A DNA stretch of 64,000 nucleotides, taken from NCBI RefSeq assembly GCF_003957255.1, contig NZ_QDIE01000004.1, forward strand, positions 1 through 64,000, given 5' to 3'. The translations under genes were made by a program, and so were the position numbers. This stretch comes from Actinotignum sanguinis (GTDB lineage Bacteria; Actinomycetota; Actinomycetes; Actinomycetales; Actinomycetaceae). The notes beneath the pieces were generated by a model, which made no database searches, was not told the origin of the DNA, and was given only the letters and a program-made list of their open reading frames with translations. Below, one piece after another: positions 16,699 to 25,686 of this stretch (position 1 is the first letter of the stretch; each line of letters starts with the position of its first letter).

Positions 16699-17394
16699 CT
16701 AGCCCTTAGCGGCGCGCTTGGTTTCTTTCTTCGCTTCCCGCGCCTTCTTCAGATCAGCGGGAGTGCCGCCCTCGGGGTACTCACCGAATTTCACCATGGG
16801 GCGGGGCATACGCCAACGCCGCGGGGTGAAGCCGCGTGACATCATCTGCCCGACCAGACGATCCGGAGTTTTATCTTCCCCGAATTTGTATTCCACCAGG
16901 GTGCGAACCTGGCGGGCGCGCCACCACGCCTCCAAGGCCATGAGCACCAGGACCGCGTAGCAGGTAATAACAAATACATTGAAGACCAGCGGATAGCGGG
17001 TGAGGGTGAACACGCCCACGATCATAATGATGGCGAGGCCGAGCATGAGCGAGGAGAACTGGAAACGCGAATCAAGCGCATCGCGCGCGAAAGCTCGCTG
17101 CACACCCGCGTGGGCGAGGGGCATATTCCGAATATCCCCCGTTTTCATCGCGGTTTGTTCGCGTTCCCAGCGCTCGGACGAGCGGGCGCGTTCCTCGGCC
17201 TTGCGGGCCTTCTTTTCCTCCCGTGTCATGGAGGACTTGTCAGAAATAATCGGCCGGCGGTGGCGTGCCTCCACGTCCTTGCGCTTCGGGGTGGGAACCC
17301 CCTTGCCCGGTGTGTATCCCTTGGGATGAGTAGGGGCGGGCGCTGCCTGTTCTTGCGCCTGTTCTAATGCCTCTTTCTTGCGGCCGAATGCCAT
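16699..17394 (-). CDS. DUF3043 family membrane protein
   Basis: 231 residues of an actinobacterial family of unknown function. The charged N-terminal half contains the family motif KGVPTPKRKDVEARHRRP, then a Lys/Arg/Glu-rich helix. Two membrane segments follow at about residues 116-136 and 139-157, then a basic cytoplasmic tail. AGGAG ends five bases before the ATG. It is divergently oriented from the M20 peptidase gene. Confidence 0.88.
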   Translation of the reverse strand: MAFGRKKEALEQAQEQAAPAPTHPKGYTPGKGVPTPKRKDVEARHRRPIISDKSSMTREEKKARKAEERARSSERWEREQTAMKTGDIRNMPLAHAGVQRAFARDALDSRFQFSSLMLGLAIIMIVGVFTLTRYPLVFNVFVITCYAVLVLMALEAWWRARQVRTLVEYKFGEDKTPDRLVGQMMSRGFTPRRWRMPRPMVKFGEYPEGGTPADLKKAREAKKETKRAAKG

Positions 17395-17573
17395 CTCAAC
17401 TCCTGCGTCGTCGCCAACTATGCCTTGAACGAGAATAGTCTAACCGTTCGCGCGCGACCGCCCTGTCCATTACTCGCGCGTGCACGGCCCGCGGCCGCTC
17501 CGTTTGCCGCGTGCGCACGGCCGGCGCCGTCGTCGTTCAGCACCCGCCCGCGCGGGCGCGGGCGCGAACCCGG

Positions 17574-17579
17574 TACCCT
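17574..17579 (+). promoter_or_regulatory. -10 box of a leaderless gene (start 17587)
   Basis: TACCCT ends seven bases before ATG 17587; no ribosome-binding site precedes that ATG. This supports ATG 17587 over the much longer in-frame extension. Confidence 0.6.
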
Positions 17580-17586
17580 AGGACGT

Positions 17587-18942
17587 ATGAGTAGTGATCT
17601 TGTTGCGCGCGTGGATGAGGCTCTGCCCGTCCATCGCGCTTTGCTTGAGGACCTTGTCCGTATCCCCTCCGTCTCCGCTGATGCTTTTGACCAGGCTAAA
17701 GTGCGTGAATCTGCGGAATTCGTGGCACGCATGGCCCGCGAACGCGGCTTCGACGTCGATATTATTGAATTGGAAACGCCCCAGGGGAAGGGCCGTCCGG
17801 CAATTCTCGCCCATAAGCATGTTGGGGATGATAAGCCCACCATTCTTCTCTACGCGCACCACGATGTGCAGCCGCAGGGAACCTTGGAAGGATGGGAATC
17901 CGATCCCTTTGAGCCGGTAGAAAAGAACGGGCGGCTGTACGGGCGAGGCACCGCTGACGACAAAGCGGGTGTGCTTGTCCACATGGCGGCGATCTCGGCC
18001 CTCGGTGATGACCTGGCCGTGAACGTTACCCTCTTTATTGAAGGCGAAGAAGAAATCGGTTCGCCTACCTTCCACGCTTTCCTGGAAACCTACCGGGATC
18101 GCCTCCAGGCCGATGCCATTGTGGTGGCCGATTCGGGTAACTGGAAGGTGGGGGTGCCCTCCCTGACCACCTCCTTGCGTGGCGTTGTGCGTCTGGGCGT
18201 GGAAGTGTCCACCCTTACCCACGGCGTGCATTCGGGCCAGTACGGCGGGCCCACCCTCGATGCGGTGACCGCCCTCGCGCGGATTATCGCGACCTTGCAC
18301 GACGAGAACGGTGACGTTGCGGTTCCCGGTTTGGATGCCTGGGACGACGCCGACGTCGATTACGAAGAAGAGCACCTGCGCCGCGATGCCGCGATTCTGC
18401 CCGGCATGCAGCTGCTAGGAACCGGATCCTTCAATTCGCGCATGTGGACGAAACCCTCCATCGCCGTGATTGGCATGGATGTTACCTCCACCGCAGAAGC
18501 CTCCAATACCGTGATTCCCTCCGCGCGGGCCTTCCTGTCCATGCGCGTGGCCCCCGGTCAAGATCCGCAGCGCGCCGGCGAACTGCTGGCCGAGTACATC
18601 GAAGCGCAGGCACCCTTCGGGGCCACCGTGGTCACCGAAGTTGCGGAAGCAGGTTCCGGTTTCAAGGCCGGGGAGGATACCCCCATCATGCATCTGGCCC
18701 GCGAAGCGCTCAGCGAAGCCTTCGGTCACGAATCGGTGGATATCGGAACGGGTGGATCCATTCCCTTCATTTCTGACCTCGCGGAGGTATTCCCGGAGGC
18801 GGAGATTTTGGTGACCGGCGTGGAAGATCCGGACGCGCGCGCTCACGCTCATAACGAATCCCTGCACCTGGGCGATTGGCGCAACGCTATTCTGGCGGAG
18901 GCGCTGCTCCTGGAAAAGCTGGGTCAGGGCGAAAGCCGCTAA
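17587..18942 (+). CDS. M20 family metallopeptidase (dipeptidase type)
   Basis: Zinc-dependent cytosolic hydrolase of the ArgE/DapE/CPG2 superfamily, most like bacterial dipeptidases that cut short peptides for amino acid use. 451 residues. Ligand motifs: YAHHDVQPQG near residue 90, GRGTADDKAG near 118-127 (bridging Asp), the catalytic Glu pair in IEGEEEIGS near 148-156, and the C-terminal AHAHNESL near 418. A dimerisation lid domain lies between. True substrate is unknown. It lies immediately before the FKBP lipoprotein gene on the same strand. Confidence 0.88.
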   Translation: MSSDLVARVDEALPVHRALLEDLVRIPSVSADAFDQAKVRESAEFVARMARERGFDVDIIELETPQGKGRPAILAHKHVGDDKPTILLYAHHDVQPQGTLEGWESDPFEPVEKNGRLYGRGTADDKAGVLVHMAAISALGDDLAVNVTLFIEGEEEIGSPTFHAFLETYRDRLQADAIVVADSGNWKVGVPSLTTSLRGVVRLGVEVSTLTHGVHSGQYGGPTLDAVTALARIIATLHDENGDVAVPGLDAWDDADVDYEEEHLRRDAAILPGMQLLGTGSFNSRMWTKPSIAVIGMDVTSTAEASNTVIPSARAFLSMRVAPGQDPQRAGELLAEYIEAQAPFGATVVTEVAEAGSGFKAGEDTPIMHLAREALSEAFGHESVDIGTGGSIPFISDLAEVFPEAEILVTGVEDPDARAHAHNESLHLGDWRNAILAEALLLEKLGQGESR

Positions 18943-19006
18943 GCGCGGGTACGCGAAGGCCGTGGCGTGCTCGAACGGCGCGGACGGGACGAAGAAAGTG
19001 ACATTG

Positions 19007-20008
19007 ATGGGAAAGAAAATTCTTGCGGGATGCACGGCAGCCTTGCTCGCGTGCGGCCTTACGGCATGTTCGGGTGGGAACGACGGCGCAGCTAGCTCAA
19101 CACCGGCTGCTTCGGAATCCGCGAGCGCTGAGGCAAGCGGTACGGTAGAAAGCCCCGCCCCCGGGGAAACACCTGAAATTGTGTACTCGGAGGAGGGCAT
19201 GCCGTCCCTGGGTGGTACGGCGCAGGCACCGCTGCTGGAGTTCCCGAAGGGGGAAGCTCCCGCGGATGTGCGGGTGCGGGTGCTGGAACAGGGTAGCGGT
19301 GCGGAACTAGGCGCTGATGCGGTAGCCAAGGTCAATTACGTGGGCCAAGTGTGGGGGAAGAACGAACCTTTTGATTCTTCCTACTCGCGTAACGCCCCGG
19401 CTACCTTCCCGCTCGCCCAGGTGATCCCGGGCTGGAGTCACACTCTGGCCAAGGCCCACGTGGGGGACAAGCTGATTTTATCCATCCCGGCCAAGTGGGG
19501 GTACGGCCCCTCGGGCGGTACCCAGGATGGGTCCATCGGAGCAACCGATACCATTGCTTTCTACGTGGAAATTCTGGATGCCTGGAATGCTAAGAGCACG
19601 GGCGAGGCCGGTGCCACGGTGGAAACACCCGCAGATGCGCTCCCGGTGGAATACACGGGTGAGCTGGGCCAGCCCATTACCGAGATCCGGGTGAAAGAAG
19701 GGGCAGAAGCTCCCGCTGAGCTCAAGGCCACGGTTATTGCTCGGGGTAGCGGGGCTCCGCTCCCGGAGAAGGGCACCTATGTGCTCCAGTTCGCGGCCGC
19801 ACAATGGGATAACGCCCACGCGGAAAATACCTGGGTTCCCACAACTGCGAACTACCCGGCCGGGCCGCGCTCGGTTCCTTCCACCCAGCAGATTTTCGCA
19901 CCTCTGGCCGGGGTGCCGGTTGGCTCGCGAGTTCTGCTGAGCGTGCCGAATAAGGATAATCCGGCCCAGGCTATTGCCGTGGTGGTGGATATTCTTTCTG
20001 CGGTGTAG
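19007..20008 (+). CDS. FKBP-type peptidyl-prolyl isomerase lipoprotein, two domains
   Basis: An exported lipoprotein: MGKKILAGC then a hydrophobic stretch ending in the lipobox LTAC, with C21 as the lipid-anchored residue. A Ser/Ala/Glu-rich linker follows. The first FKBP domain (about residues 80-200) keeps typical elements: FDSSYSR, VIPGW, the hydrophobic core strand LILSIPAKWGYG and a closing FYVEILDAW. A second, degenerate FKBP-like domain (about 235-333) ends VPVGSRVLLSVPNK and lacks the GYG motif. Role: probably folding of exported proteins at the cell surface. An in-frame GTG at 18998 is an alternative start. Confidence 0.85.
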   Translation: MGKKILAGCTAALLACGLTACSGGNDGAASSTPAASESASAEASGTVESPAPGETPEIVYSEEGMPSLGGTAQAPLLEFPKGEAPADVRVRVLEQGSGAELGADAVAKVNYVGQVWGKNEPFDSSYSRNAPATFPLAQVIPGWSHTLAKAHVGDKLILSIPAKWGYGPSGGTQDGSIGATDTIAFYVEILDAWNAKSTGEAGATVETPADALPVEYTGELGQPITEIRVKEGAEAPAELKATVIARGSGAPLPEKGTYVLQFAAAQWDNAHAENTWVPTTANYPAGPRSVPSTQQIFAPLAGVPVGSRVLLSVPNKDNPAQAIAVVVDILSAV

Positions 20009-20066
20009 TTGCCGGGTAGCTACCGGTTGGGTCTGAGAGGACCGAAAATACACCTGATAGTCACGA

Positions 20067-20100
20067 AGGGCGAGGTGCCTCTGAAGAGGAGCCTCGCCCT
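20067..20100 (+). terminator. Terminator after the FKBP lipoprotein gene
   Basis: AGGGCGAGG..CCTC pairs with GAGG..CCTCGCCCT around loop TGAA, with a two-base internal mismatch. It lies 59 bases after the stop and is followed by TTGTG. Confidence 0.75.
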
Positions 20101-20128
20101 TGTGCTATCCAGAAATGATGCCGCGTTA

Positions 20129-20156
20129 GCCGCCGCTATCCATGAATAGCGGCGGC
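20129..20156. terminator. Perfect 11-bp hairpin, terminator of the sodA remnant
   Basis: GCCGCCGCTAT, loop CCATGA, ATAGCGGCGGC. The stem can be extended by CCGCG/CGCGG beyond a TTA bulge. It lies 17 bases after the minus-strand sodA stop and may also back up the previous terminator. Confidence 0.75.
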
Positions 20157-20172
20157 GCGGTTTGCTCCTGAC

Positions 20173-20388
20173 TTATGTGCGGATGAGAAGGCCGGTGGAC
20201 TGCTCCTGTGCGATTGCCAAACGCGCTCCGACTTCTTCCCAATTGACGATATTCCAGATGGCTTTGACGTAATCGGCCTTGACATTGAGGTAGTCAAGGT
20301 AGAAGTGGAGCTCCATGATCTTTCCGGAAATATGTGGTTCGAGTGCCGCGTAATCGTAGGGAAGATCGGGGAGGGTGTAGCTTGCCAT
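20173..20388 (-). pseudogene. sodA: Superoxide dismutase (Fe/Mn) with a large internal deletion
   Basis: The 71-residue product begins as a normal Fe/Mn SOD ([28 protein letters not shown]) and then jumps to the C-terminal SOD sequence ([29 protein letters not shown]). In a normal SOD of about 205 residues roughly 130 residues separate these parts. Of the four metal ligands only the first His (MELH, residue 28) remains; the second His and the Asp/His of the DxWEH motif are gone. So it cannot work as a SOD. The frame is intact, GGAG lies seven bases before ATG 20388, and a terminator follows, so it may still be expressed. The longer in-frame start at 20499 has no support. Confidence 0.85.
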
Positions 20389-20522
20389 TCTCATACTCCA
20401 ATTCTGGGTGGCATCGCGGTGCAGCCCGCTTAGATACATTCGGAATCTCCGAATAGTAATTGAATGCGAATACGGCCCAGTGTGTGGGATGCTCGTCACA
20501 TACGTGGTGGAAATGGGGAAGT

Positions 20523-22313
20523 TTAGTGCTCAGTCAAGCCGGGTGATTCTTCCGATTCCGGGAAGAAAGCTGGGAAACGGTGGGCTGAGGTGAGGGGTAC
20601 CGCGAGGGGAATCTCGCCCTCGATGGCGAGTACTCGCGAGCGGGGATCGGAAAGCCAGGCGGCAAGGAGCAGGGTTTCCTCCGGATGCGCGTGCTCAGAC
20701 GCGCGGGCGGGAGCCGGGAGGAGGGGAGTCGCGCTGCGGAGCGCTGCGGCCTGCTGGGGAACCTCGCGGGCTTCGGTGACAGTTGCGGTACCAAGCAGTC
20801 TGCCGTAACTCGTGAGGATAATTTCCCAATGATCCTCTCGCTTAGACGCGGCGACGACGCAGCTTGCTCGCCACAGCGGAACCAGCAAATCCCGCCGCTG
20901 GGCTGCGGTGAGGAGCGCCGAAAGCCGGTCGCGTTCCACCATCGCTTCTTCGAAATGCTCCTGGGCGGCCAGGCGGGCAATGCGATCCATCTGGTGATCC
21001 CATACTTCGGCAAGGGAACCAGCTAACAGCCGCCGGGCGCGCGAGAGGGCCACTGCTCCGGTATTGACGGTGCCCCGCGGGGCCAACGCGCAAGGTGCGT
21101 GGGAAGCGAAGTGGCACGGGCAATCGCTCAGATCGGCCTGGCGTGGCACGTTGAGGCCGGCGGGATTGAGCCCGGCTTCATCTCCGATGAGCTCTGCGGC
21201 GCGCCGGGCAGCTTTGCGGGAGCCGAAAGGCCCCAGTGAGTTTGCCACCTCCGTTGCCGAACAGCTGCGCGTAGTTTTCAGGCGCGCCACAGGCGTGGTA
21301 TCCAGGCTGATCCAGGTGCGAGTGTGCGGGCGGCGCGAGCGGCGATTATAGGGCGGATCGAAGCGAGTAATATCGCGCAGCTCCACCACCCGTGCTTCCA
21401 GGAGAGTGGCGGTGGGGGTGGTTTCTACCCGGGTGGCCAGGTCCACCATGTCCGCCATGCGGCGGCGTTTTTCCGCGGCGGTGAAATACTGGCGCACCCG
21501 CCGGTACATATTCCCGGAGCTACCCACGTACAGTACTTCGTTATTCGGGCCGATAAAACGGTAGCTGCCCGGGCTGTGCGGTACCTGATCGGCGAGCACG
21601 GCGCGGCGGCGCCGGCGGGCCGGAACCGGGTTGGAGGCGGTGAGCAGATCCTCAATATGGGTGACGCCGAGCGGGCCGAGCCGCCCGATCATCGCGTGGA
21701 GCACATCCACGGTAGCCCGCGCATCATCGAGAGCACGATGGCTTGGCTGTACCGCGGCCCGGCAGTAGCCAGCGAGGGTGCTTAATTTGTGATTGGGGAC
21801 TTCATCGCGAGTGAAAATACGCCGCGCCAGCCCGAGGGTATCGAGGACCCGCAGGCGCGGCCACGCCACATCTATCGCTTCGCATGCCCCGCGCAAATGG
21901 GACATATCGAAGCGGGCATTATGAGCCACGAGCACCGGTGCGGTGGGGCCAAGGAAATTGAGAAAAGCGGGGAGAACTTCATGCAGCGGGGGAGCGCTCA
22001 CCGTCATCGCGGTGGTGATCCCGGTGAGCACGGTGATCTGGGCCGGGATGGGGACCCCGGGATTGACGAGTGAGGAAAACTCCTGCACCACCTCCCCGCC
22101 GCAGACTTTCACCGCTCCAATTTCGGTGAGCGCATGTGCCCCGGGCCGCCCTCCGGTGGTTTCCACATCTACCACCACGAAAGTAACCTCATCCAGAGGA
22201 GTCCCCAGATCCGCAAATTCCAACTGGCGGGGAGCCAAGATGCGGCCGGATCGATACACCTCAATAGGTTCGGTATCGATCCGGCCGCCGGGTATCCAAC
22301 GGGATTGTGTCAC
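20523..22313 (-). CDS. DEDD exonuclease fused to a UvrC-like GIY-YIG domain
   Basis: 596 residues. The N-terminal DnaQ-like 3'-5' exonuclease domain (about 42-205) has [20 protein letters not shown], the DTLGLARR stretch and [18 protein letters not shown] endonuclease domain follows (about 245-330) with [10 protein letters not shown] and [18 protein letters not shown], then a C-terminal region with CPC and a UvrC-like helical domain. This fusion is known in actinomycetes (M. tuberculosis Rv2191 type) and in the E. coli Cho relatives; it probably acts in DNA repair. The GTG start at 22313 has TAAGCT six bases upstream, suggesting leaderless translation. Confidence 0.88.
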   Translation of the reverse strand: MTQSRWIPGGRIDTEPIEVYRSGRILAPRQLEFADLGTPLDEVTFVVVDVETTGGRPGAHALTEIGAVKVCGGEVVQEFSSLVNPGVPIPAQITVLTGITTAMTVSAPPLHEVLPAFLNFLGPTAPVLVAHNARFDMSHLRGACEAIDVAWPRLRVLDTLGLARRIFTRDEVPNHKLSTLAGYCRAAVQPSHRALDDARATVDVLHAMIGRLGPLGVTHIEDLLTASNPVPARRRRRAVLADQVPHSPGSYRFIGPNNEVLYVGSSGNMYRRVRQYFTAAEKRRRMADMVDLATRVETTPTATLLEARVVELRDITRFDPPYNRRSRRPHTRTWISLDTTPVARLKTTRSCSATEVANSLGPFGSRKAARRAAELIGDEAGLNPAGLNVPRQADLSDCPCHFASHAPCALAPRGTVNTGAVALSRARRLLAGSLAEVWDHQMDRIARLAAQEHFEEAMVERDRLSALLTAAQRRDLLVPLWRASCVVAASKREDHWEIILTSYGRLLGTATVTEAREVPQQAAALRSATPLLPAPARASEHAHPEETLLLAAWLSDPRSRVLAIEGEIPLAVPLTSAHRFPAFFPESEESPGLTEH

Positions 22314-22319
22314 ATCACT

Positions 22320-22325
22320 AGCTTA
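22320..22325 (-). promoter_or_regulatory. -10 box of a leaderless gene (start 22313)
   Basis: Minus-strand TAAGCT ends six bases before GTG 22313. It overlaps the stop codon of the upstream membrane protein gene (22323-22325). Confidence 0.5.
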
Positions 22326-23536
22326 GAACCACCCTCGACGTTCACGGTCTTGTACTGGTTTAGGATCCAGCGTAACCTGGTCCCCCTTTACCGCGAATTC
22401 GAATGTTTGGTTGATGTATTTGATTTGAGGAGATCTTTCTTCCCAGGGCTGGCTATCTCGATAGCGTTGCTTGTAGGCGATAGATATTTCGCCTTCTACC
22501 TGCATACGGCCGATCCAGGAGTCTCCTTCACGGGCGATGTACTTCTCATCGAGAGTGAACTTTGGATCCTTTGACCACGAACGCCGTGCATCACTCCGTT
22601 GATCGAGGAGTCCCATGTCGAGGTTGAACCGCGGGCATTCAGGTACCTCAACTTCGGTGGATTCCATGCATTTTGCGTACTGTGCGGTAATTTGTTCTTC
22701 TACCTTTTGGCTCACCTCGGGTGTGAAGCTGGGGCTGAAGCTCACGTAAGTATCGTGGCCGGTTTCCTCAGAGAAATCAATCACTGTTACTACCTGTTGT
22801 TCTCCGAAAGTGATGAAGGAACTCACCGGTGGCACTGCGACCGTGTACGCACCTGGGAAAGCGGGATAACGGTACCTATCGAACGATCCTCCGTCAATAT
22901 CTTTGCGTTCCCTGGCACTGCCGGACGTAGAAGTATTTTCTTTACCAGGGAGGTCGATGGTTGTACCATTCACCGTAATTTGCGAAGCGGTGGTTGTGAT
23001 AGGAAGTGAACCGACGGGAGCCTCTCGGACTTTCCAATTATCGAAGAAGAGGAGTGTCTTCCCGTCTTTGTTGAGGATGACCTCCACTGGATAGCGCCTG
23101 GAATCGATAACCCATTCCGCATGGACGATATAATCGATGCGGTCGCTCTCCATATCGCCACGTTGGGTTGTTTCGAGGATCTCATATCCGGTGGGGCGGT
23201 TGGTCGCTTGCGCGTAGACCTCATCGGTGAGGAGTGCGCGATTAGCCGAATTGACATTCGGGGAATATATCTCCAGCGCCTCGCTAATCTTGCCATCCAC
23301 CACCGCGGCCAGGTATTCCTCGGCTTTCTTTTCCGGGGTGTAACGGCCTTTCATAACCACAAAGGTGATGATCACACCAATAATGACAAGAAGTGTGATG
23401 ATGAGGCTGGCCCATAAACCTACGTGCCTTTTACGAGCGCCGTCGGGGGGGGGGTAGTCGTACTTACAGGTACATAGGAAGGCTCTGCCGGAGTACCGGC
23501 CGAGGGCGGGGGCGGTGTTTGTGCTTCTGAATTCAT
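22323..23536 (-). CDS. Single-pass membrane protein, off by frameshift in a poly-C tract (probably phase-variable)
   Basis: ATG 23534-23536 has AGGAG about nine bases upstream. The protein starts MNSEAQTPPPPSAGTPAEPS and reaches ten C bases (23445-23454 on the plus strand as G). With ten, the frame hits TAG at 23420-23422 after 38 residues. With eleven (or eight) it continues KRHVGLWASLIITLLVIIG into the downstream open frame, giving 404 codons: a Pro-rich cytoplasmic end, one membrane segment (about residues 38-64) and a 340-residue outer domain. That domain starts with YTPEKKAEEYLAAVVDGK, like NTF2-like/DUF4878 proteins, and its function is unknown. It looks less G+C-rich than its neighbours. 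Confidence 0.75.
23445..23454. repeat. Ten-base G/C homopolymer inside a coding region
   Basis: Ten consecutive G on the plus strand (C in the gene). Codons around it on the gene strand are ACG ACT A followed by the C run, then GACGGC. Ten leaves the gene out of frame, nine also meets a stop (CGA CGG CGC TCG TAA), and eleven restores it. Confidence 0.95.
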
Positions 23537-23660
23537 ATGTGGATCACTCCTATTTCTAAAACAAAAGAAAGTGGCGTGGATTACCCGAAACCATCGTAGT
23601 ACATATTGTGCATAAAAATCAGTGGTGCTGTCGGTGGTCGTGATGTAGCGAAGTAGCGCG

Positions 23661-24170
23661 CTAGAGGCGGGCGCCGTCGTCGTACGGATCGGTATCTTCG
23701 CGAGCCGGGGCCGTCAAAATAATAGCGACCACCACGCCCACCAGTGCGCCACCGGCCAGGAGCCACGCGGTCAGGCGCGGCGCGGGCAGCAGGCCGATAA
23801 ACATGAGGGCGCTGATGAGAACCAGCACCCCGGTGGCCACCCAGGCGAGGCTCGCGTAGCGGTGCGCGGGGGCCTGGGGAACGTAGTATTCTTCGCGCGA
23901 GGCCGGGTCGAAAGTGGCGTCGTCGTTGGAAAAATCTGAATCATCCGGGGCTGGGGACCAATCGCGCGGACCGGTTGCGCGCCCGCCACCCAGCGCCCAC
24001 GCGGCATCGGTATAGCGCGGGGAAACGTCCACCGGTGGCAGTGCGGTACCACCATCCTGGACGCTATCGATATTCGCTCCCACACCCTCGGCTTCTAGCT
24101 CGCGCGCGATCTTGTCCCATTGCGCATCGAAGCTATTATCCGAGTGCTTGCCTGTAGGTCTTTCTCCCAT
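23661..24170 (-). CDS. Membrane protein of unknown function
   Basis: 169 residues from ATG 24170. The N-terminal two-thirds is acidic and hydrophilic (SFDAQWDKIARELEAEG, then an Asp-rich stretch). Two membrane segments follow at about residues 105-126 and 131-154, then a short acidic tail. The opening FDAQWDKIARELEAE motif resembles actinobacterial membrane proteins annotated only as hypothetical. TATAGT lies seven bases before ATG 24170, so leaderless translation from this ATG is likelier than the in-frame GTG at 24179. Confidence 0.7.
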   Translation of the reverse strand: MGERPTGKHSDNSFDAQWDKIARELEAEGVGANIDSVQDGGTALPPVDVSPRYTDAAWALGGGRATGPRDWSPAPDDSDFSNDDATFDPASREEYYVPQAPAHRYASLAWVATGVLVLISALMFIGLLPAPRLTAWLLAGGALVGVVVAIILTAPAREDTDPYDDGARL

Positions 24171-24177
24171 GAAAGAC

Positions 24178-24197
24178 ACTATAGCTGCGGGTATAAT
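24178..24197. promoter_or_regulatory. Back-to-back -10 boxes of two divergent genes
   Basis: TATAGT on the minus strand (24178-24183) serves the membrane protein starting at 24170; TATAAT on the plus strand (24192-24197) serves the phosphofructokinase gene starting at 24240. Only eight bases separate the boxes, so the two promoters must overlap and may compete for polymerase. Confidence 0.6.
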
Positions 24198-24239
24198 CGA
24201 CAGCGGAATAATCCCCCAATCAGAAACGGAAGGTTAACG

Positions 24240-25454
24240 ATGACTGTCCGCCGCGTTGCGCTCTTGACCGCCGGAGGTTTCGCCCCGTGTTTGTCCTCGG
24301 CCGTGGGTGGCCTCATTGAGCGCTATACGGAAATTGCGCCCGATGTGGAAATTATCGCCTACCAGCATGGCTACCACGGGTTGCTTACCGGAAATTACAT
24401 CACCATCGATAAAGAGGGGCGTGAACAAGCCCATATCCTGCACCGTTTCGGCGGTTCGCCCATCGGCAACTCCCGCGTCAAGCTGACCAATACCGCGGAT
24501 CTGGTCAAGCGGGGCCTCGTGGAAGAAGGCGTGAATCCGCTGGAATTCGCCGCCCAGCGCCTCGTGGAAGATGGCGTGGATGTGCTCCACACCATCGGCG
24601 GTGATGATACGAATACCACCGCCGCTGATCTGGCCGCCTACCTGGAAGAAAACGGGCATCACCTCGTGGTGGTGGGCCTGCCCAAGACCATCGATAATGA
24701 CATTATTCCGGTGCGTCAGTCCCTGGGTGCCTGGACCGCCGCGGAAGAAGCATCGCTCTACGCCCAGCATATTATTGGCGAACATCGCTCCAACCCGCGC
24801 ATGCTCATCGTTCACGAAGTCATGGGCCGCAATTGCGGCTACCTCACCGCGCAGGCCTCCAAGTACTACCACGATTGGGTCCAGGAGCAGGAATGGGCTC
24901 CGGCGCTGGGGCTAACCAAGGAACGCTGGGATGTGCACGCCGTCTTCCTGCCTGAAATGGCTTTGGATATCAGCGGAGAAGCCGAACGCCTCAAGAAGAT
25001 TATGGATGAGATCGGCAACGTCAATATCTTCCTCTCCGAAGGCGCGGGCGTGGATGAAATTGTGGCGGAAATGGAAGCCGCCGGCCAGGAAGTGCCGCGT
25101 GACCCCTTCGGGCACGTCCAGCTCGATAAGGTCAACCCGGGCCGCTGGTTCGCGGAGCAGTTCGCGCAGAAGCTCGGCGCGGAAAAGGTTATGGTGCAAA
25201 AGTCCGGGTACTTCTCCCGCGCCTGGCACGCCAATGCCGAGGATCTGCGCCTCATTAAGGGCATGGTGGATCTGGCCGTGCAGTGCGCGCTGGAAGGCAA
25301 GCCCGGCCTCATCGGCCACGATGAGGAGAACGGTAACGTCCTGACCAATATCGCTTTCCCGCGGGTGCAGGGCCACAAGGCTTTCGATATCACCCAGGAT
25401 TGGTTCGTGGAGACCATGCAGGCCATCGGCCAGGACGTGCGCCCGCACGCCTAA
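24240..25454 (+). CDS. pfp: Pyrophosphate-dependent 6-phosphofructokinase
   Basis: Interconverts fructose 6-phosphate and fructose 1,6-bisphosphate using pyrophosphate. 404 residues from ATG 24240, which has GGAAGG six bases upstream. The PPi type is read from two sites: GGDD in HTIGGDDTNTTAAD, where ATP enzymes have GGDGS, and PKTIDND, where ATP enzymes have PGTIDND. The extra Asp and the Lys are the known PPi-specificity residues. Other elements: LTAGGFAPCLSSAVGG at the start, MGRNCGYLTA in the centre and SGYFSRAW near the C-terminus. PPi dependence makes this step reversible. Confidence 0.93.
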   Translation: MTVRRVALLTAGGFAPCLSSAVGGLIERYTEIAPDVEIIAYQHGYHGLLTGNYITIDKEGREQAHILHRFGGSPIGNSRVKLTNTADLVKRGLVEEGVNPLEFAAQRLVEDGVDVLHTIGGDDTNTTAADLAAYLEENGHHLVVVGLPKTIDNDIIPVRQSLGAWTAAEEASLYAQHIIGEHRSNPRMLIVHEVMGRNCGYLTAQASKYYHDWVQEQEWAPALGLTKERWDVHAVFLPEMALDISGEAERLKKIMDEIGNVNIFLSEGAGVDEIVAEMEAAGQEVPRDPFGHVQLDKVNPGRWFAEQFAQKLGAEKVMVQKSGYFSRAWHANAEDLRLIKGMVDLAVQCALEGKPGLIGHDEENGNVLTNIAFPRVQGHKAFDITQDWFVETMQAIGQDVRPHA

Positions 25455-25540
25455 AACAGCTGCGCCGCTGGCCGCGGCCGCGCAGATCGTGCTGCCCCGG
25501 CAGATATGGTGTTTCGGTTGCCCCGCATCCACACGTAAAG

Positions 25541-25576
25541 GCTCGCCCCGTACCGCTTATATGGTGCGGGGCGAGC
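25541..25576 (+). terminator. Terminator after the phosphofructokinase gene
   Basis: GCTCGCCCCGTACC pairs with GGTGCGGGGCGAGC (one G-T pair) around loop GCTTATAT, followed by TTGTG. It lies 86 bases beyond the stop. Confidence 0.8.
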
Positions 25577-25673
25577 TTGTGTGCGGGATTCATGGTGAGT
25601 GCGGTAGGCGCCGTTGAGTACCGGGTGTGTCTCATGGCAGTGACGCAATTCTGCCCGCGCCCCCGTTCCGGGC

Positions 25674-25679
25674 TAAGAT
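25674..25679 (+). promoter_or_regulatory. -10 box of a leaderless gene (start 25687)
   Basis: TAAGAT ends seven bases before ATG 25687; there is no ribosome-binding site. This selects ATG 25687 over the in-frame upstream start at 25627. Confidence 0.6.
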
Positions 25680-25686
25680 TTCGTTT

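Noticed and set aside
17425-17586. 54-residue N-terminal extension of the M20 peptidase
   Set aside because: Arg/Pro/Ala-rich sequence without family match; the -10 box at 17574-17579 lies inside it, so it cannot be transcribed as coding sequence from that promoter.
20389-20499. 37-residue N-terminal extension of the SOD remnant
   Set aside because: ATG 20388 has a ribosome-binding site and matches the family N-terminus; the extension is not SOD-like.
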